A DNA stretch of 6,774 nt from an uncultured Bacteroidota bacterium (lineage in GTDB: Bacteria > Bacteroidota > Bacteroidia > Chitinophagales > Chitinophagaceae): NCBI GenBank assembly GCA_946479055.1, contig CAMLEX010000285.1, forward strand, positions 1-6,774, written 5' to 3'. The translations under genes and the position numbers were made by a program. A model generated the notes under the pieces. The model made no database searches, was not told the origin of the DNA, and saw only the letters and a list, made by a program, of their open reading frames with translations. Below, in pieces: positions 5,632 through 6,774 of the stretch. Numbering within the stretch: the stretch's first letter is position 1; each line of letters begins with the position of its first letter.

Positions 5632-6007
5632 GCTCACCCAACAATTGAAGTTTTTTATGTAATTCTGGTTTATAATATTCTGTCATTGGAAGATAACTGC
5701 CATTAATAAAGACACAATCGTTTTGAATCTTTTCCAAATGAATGAGGGATATAATATGTGAACGATGTATGCGGCAAAATCCAGCATGGGGCAATGCATC
5801 CAAAATTTCTTTGAGCGAATGCGGGGTTTTATAATTATTGTCAGCAGTATATATTACAATATCATTTACCTGCCTGCTGGCATGAATGATAGCCTCATAG
5901 GGTATTGTAATTATGTTGCCACAACTGACAAAATAGAAAGAGGAATTATCCCTACAAGGCATTACGGTGTTCTGATCTGGTTGATGAAGTAACTGAATAG
6001 CTGACAT
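5621..6007 (-). CDS. Stand-alone LytTR-family DNA-binding protein
   Basis: This 128-aa protein consists almost only of a LytTR DNA-binding domain at about residues 27-122. The family pattern is visible as SLKEILDALP, then F77-x-R79-I-H-R-S, IISLIHLEKI, and a final beta part with SYLPMTEYYKPEL. LytTR proteins bind direct-repeat sites upstream of target genes. Most are response regulators with an N-terminal receiver domain. Here there is no room for one: only about 26 residues (MSAIQLLHQP onward) precede the domain, without membrane segment or phospho-acceptor motif. A weak GAGGA lies 13 bases before the ATG. The gene is on the same strand as fecR but 520 bp away, so co-transcription is doubtful. 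Its control signal and targets cannot be read from the sequence. Confidence 0.88.
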   Translation of the reverse strand: MSAIQLLHQPDQNTVMPCRDNSSFYFVSCGNIITIPYEAIIHASRQVNDIVIYTADNNYKTPHSLKEILDALPHAGFCRIHRSHIISLIHLEKIQNDCVFINGSYLPMTEYYKPELHKKLQLLGERKL

Positions 6008-6221
6008 TTTAAAAAAAGATTCCTCAATCTAAGAACATCTTTTTCTAAGTTTTGTGGTTTTATACGAATAGCCATTATTGGTGTGCGGACAGGTAATCTG
6101 CAAGCATGGATTATTAGAAACCAAACAAACATTTTGCTGGTTAAGCCTATATTTTTTAGCTTTATATAGATAAGGAGAATGTGGTAGAAAACGTGAAAAA
6201 GCGGCAGCGAACTAAGATCGC
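6008..6221. other. AT-rich intergenic region upstream of the LytTR gene
   Basis: This stretch should carry the lytTR promoter on the minus strand, but no clear TTTG...TAnnTTTG element is seen. A 91-codon minus-strand frame (6237-5962) runs through it and overlaps the LytTR start. Its product is unrecognised, low in complexity and ends in the wrong frame for the LytTR gene, so I do not call it. Confidence 0.5.
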
Positions 6222-6241
6222 GACACAAATTTGACACAAAT
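6222..6241. repeat. GACACAAAT direct repeat (integration-site-like)
   Basis: GACACAAAT occurs at 6222-6230 and again at 6233-6241, exactly 11 bp apart, about one helical turn. It lies about 30 bp before the tRNA T-arm-like sequence. Closely spaced direct repeats next to a tRNA 3' end are typical of recombinase-binding arms at integration sites, but no integrase gene is present in the window. Confidence 0.4.
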
Positions 6242-6261
6242 CATTTACAGAGGAATTAGAG

Positions 6262-6292
6262 TCAGGGAGTTGGGATTCCAGTCCCGGGCACT
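6262..6292 (+). other. tRNA T-arm/3'-end-like fragment
   Basis: GGGATTCCAGTCCC (6272-6285) followed by GGGCACT resembles the T-stem, TTC loop and acceptor end of a tRNA. The reverse strand gives the peptide RDWNPNS, close to the RDSNP strings that come from reading tRNA T-arms backwards. No matching 5' acceptor strand or anticodon arm is found upstream and the T-stem does not form the normal five pairs with a 7-base loop, so this is at most a degraded 3' fragment, not a functional tRNA. Confidence 0.35.
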
Positions 6293-6308
6293 TGAAAACC
6301 AACCACTT

Positions 6309-6337
6309 AAAAAGGTCGCAACATCGCGGCCTTTTTT
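6309..6337. terminator. Bidirectional intrinsic terminator
   Basis: A5, then GGTCGC (6314-6319), the loop AACATC and GCGGCC (6326-6331), then T6. The stem has six pairs, including one T-G, and can extend by A-T pairs from the flanking tracts. Read on the minus strand it has AAAAAA before and TTTTT after the stem, so it can end the thioesterase transcript about 150 bp after its stop codon. Read on the plus strand it would end whatever RNA the tRNA-like fragment once belonged to. Confidence 0.8.
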
Positions 6338-6489
6338 ATTTGTGCGCAATTTTTGTAAACTCAGAATTAGTCTGCTCCAATGGCCCACATATATCCTTGA
6401 ATTTGACTTTTTTATCGCCGTTGAAGTTTGCAAATTCATAGCGCTATATACAAAATAATCTAGCCGTTACTTTCAAGAGCACTTATCCT

Positions 6490-6774
6490 TTAAAATGGAA
6501 TTTTAATATCACTTGCTGCCAAATTGGAACTGGCCTGAGCAACTAATTTCTGTTTGTTATTAAAAACATCTGCATTAATGTTAATAATCGATTTTCCTTG
6601 CTTAATTACTTGTGTGCGGACAACAACTATTTCACCTTCTTTAGCGGCGGTAAAAAAATCAACATTTAAATTAATACTTGGATAAAAGCATTCTAACCCT
6701 AAGCAAAAAAAATTAATACCCATACATTCATCAATCATTCCACAGATTACCCCACCATGAAGCATTCCGACAGG
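6490..6774 (-). CDS. PaaI/4HBT-type hotdog thioesterase, C-terminal part (partial)
   Basis: The frame is open to the right edge (the codons before the internal Met at 6765 read Pro-Val-Gly), so the 5' end of the gene lies outside the window. The visible 94 residues carry the hotdog motif HGGVICGMIDECMG: the HGG turn and, on the central helix, an Asp/Glu pair where these enzymes keep the catalytic acid. This is followed by the beta-sheet pattern of the family (INLNVDFFTAAKEGE, VIKQGKSIININADVFN, KLVAQAS). Such proteins hydrolyse acyl-CoA thioesters in the cytoplasm. Family members are about 130-150 aa, so roughly 40-50 residues are missing. The acyl substrate cannot be predicted. It is a housekeeping-type gene with its own terminator and no evident link to the Sus unit. 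Confidence 0.85.
   Translation of the reverse strand, partial: PVGMLHGGVICGMIDECMGINFFCLGLECFYPSINLNVDFFTAAKEGEIVVVRTQVIKQGKSIININADVFNNKQKLVAQASSNLAASDIKIPF

Noticed and set aside
5962..6237. 91-codon minus-strand frame before the LytTR gene, with a hydrophobic stretch
   Set aside because: It overlaps the LytTR start by 46 bp in another frame, has no family resemblance and no ribosome-binding site, and covers the expected promoter region.
6231..6458. Overlapping 75-codon plus and 64-codon minus frames
   Set aside because: Both run through the tRNA-like fragment and the terminator hairpin; the minus product contains RDWNPNS, a typical false translation of a reversed tRNA T-arm.
6081..6622. 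GTGTGCGGACA occurs at 6081-6091 and at 6612-6622
   Set aside because: An 11-base match between two places is expected by chance several times in a window of this size.

Overview
The window looks like a contig end from a Bacteroidota genome, most likely a Chitinophagaceae-type organism. The evidence is a SusC-like TonB-dependent receptor with an N-terminal STN domain, a FecR-type anti-sigma factor with a C-terminal DUF4974 domain, the start of a SusD-type lipoprotein, weak use of Shine-Dalgarno sites and AT-rich DNA. The taxonomic call is inference from protein style, not from a marker gene. The first 15 bases are not genomic: they match the end of the Illumina read-2 adapter.

Layout. All clear genes are on the minus strand, so they read from high to low coordinates. 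At the right edge (6774 to 6490) is the C-terminal part of a hotdog-fold PaaI-type thioesterase. Between 6489 and 6008 there is no convincing gene, but there is a strong bidirectional terminator hairpin, a tRNA T-arm-like fragment and a 9-bp direct repeat, which together resemble an old integration site. A stand-alone LytTR DNA-binding protein lies at 6007-5621. A gap of about 520 bp (5620-5101) holds a large GC-rich inverted repeat and one 42-codon plus-strand candidate ORF. Then comes the main unit: fecR-like (5100-3883), susC-like (3516 or 3684 down to 145), and the first 31 codons of a susD-like lipoprotein (109-16), cut by the adapter.

Function. FecR, SusC and SusD form a classic outer-membrane nutrient-uptake and cell-surface-signalling unit. 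SusD binds substrate at the surface and SusC transports it with TonB energy. The SusC STN domain touches the periplasmic part of FecR, which controls an ECF sigma factor. That sigma factor is not next to fecR here, where it would normally be found. The substrate cannot be read from the sequence.

The most unusual signal is a cluster of short repeat-like sequences between about 3160 and 4795. Four repeat types lie inside the fecR reading frame, in frame, where they form linker peptides. Related copies lie in the SusC leader and in one SusC linker, and a 97-bp imperfect inverted repeat fills the fecR-susC spacer right after the fecR stop codon. This resembles in-frame repeat insertion such as the Rickettsia palindromic elements. 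The susC gene also changes base composition sharply near position 2840, which suggests a mosaic origin.
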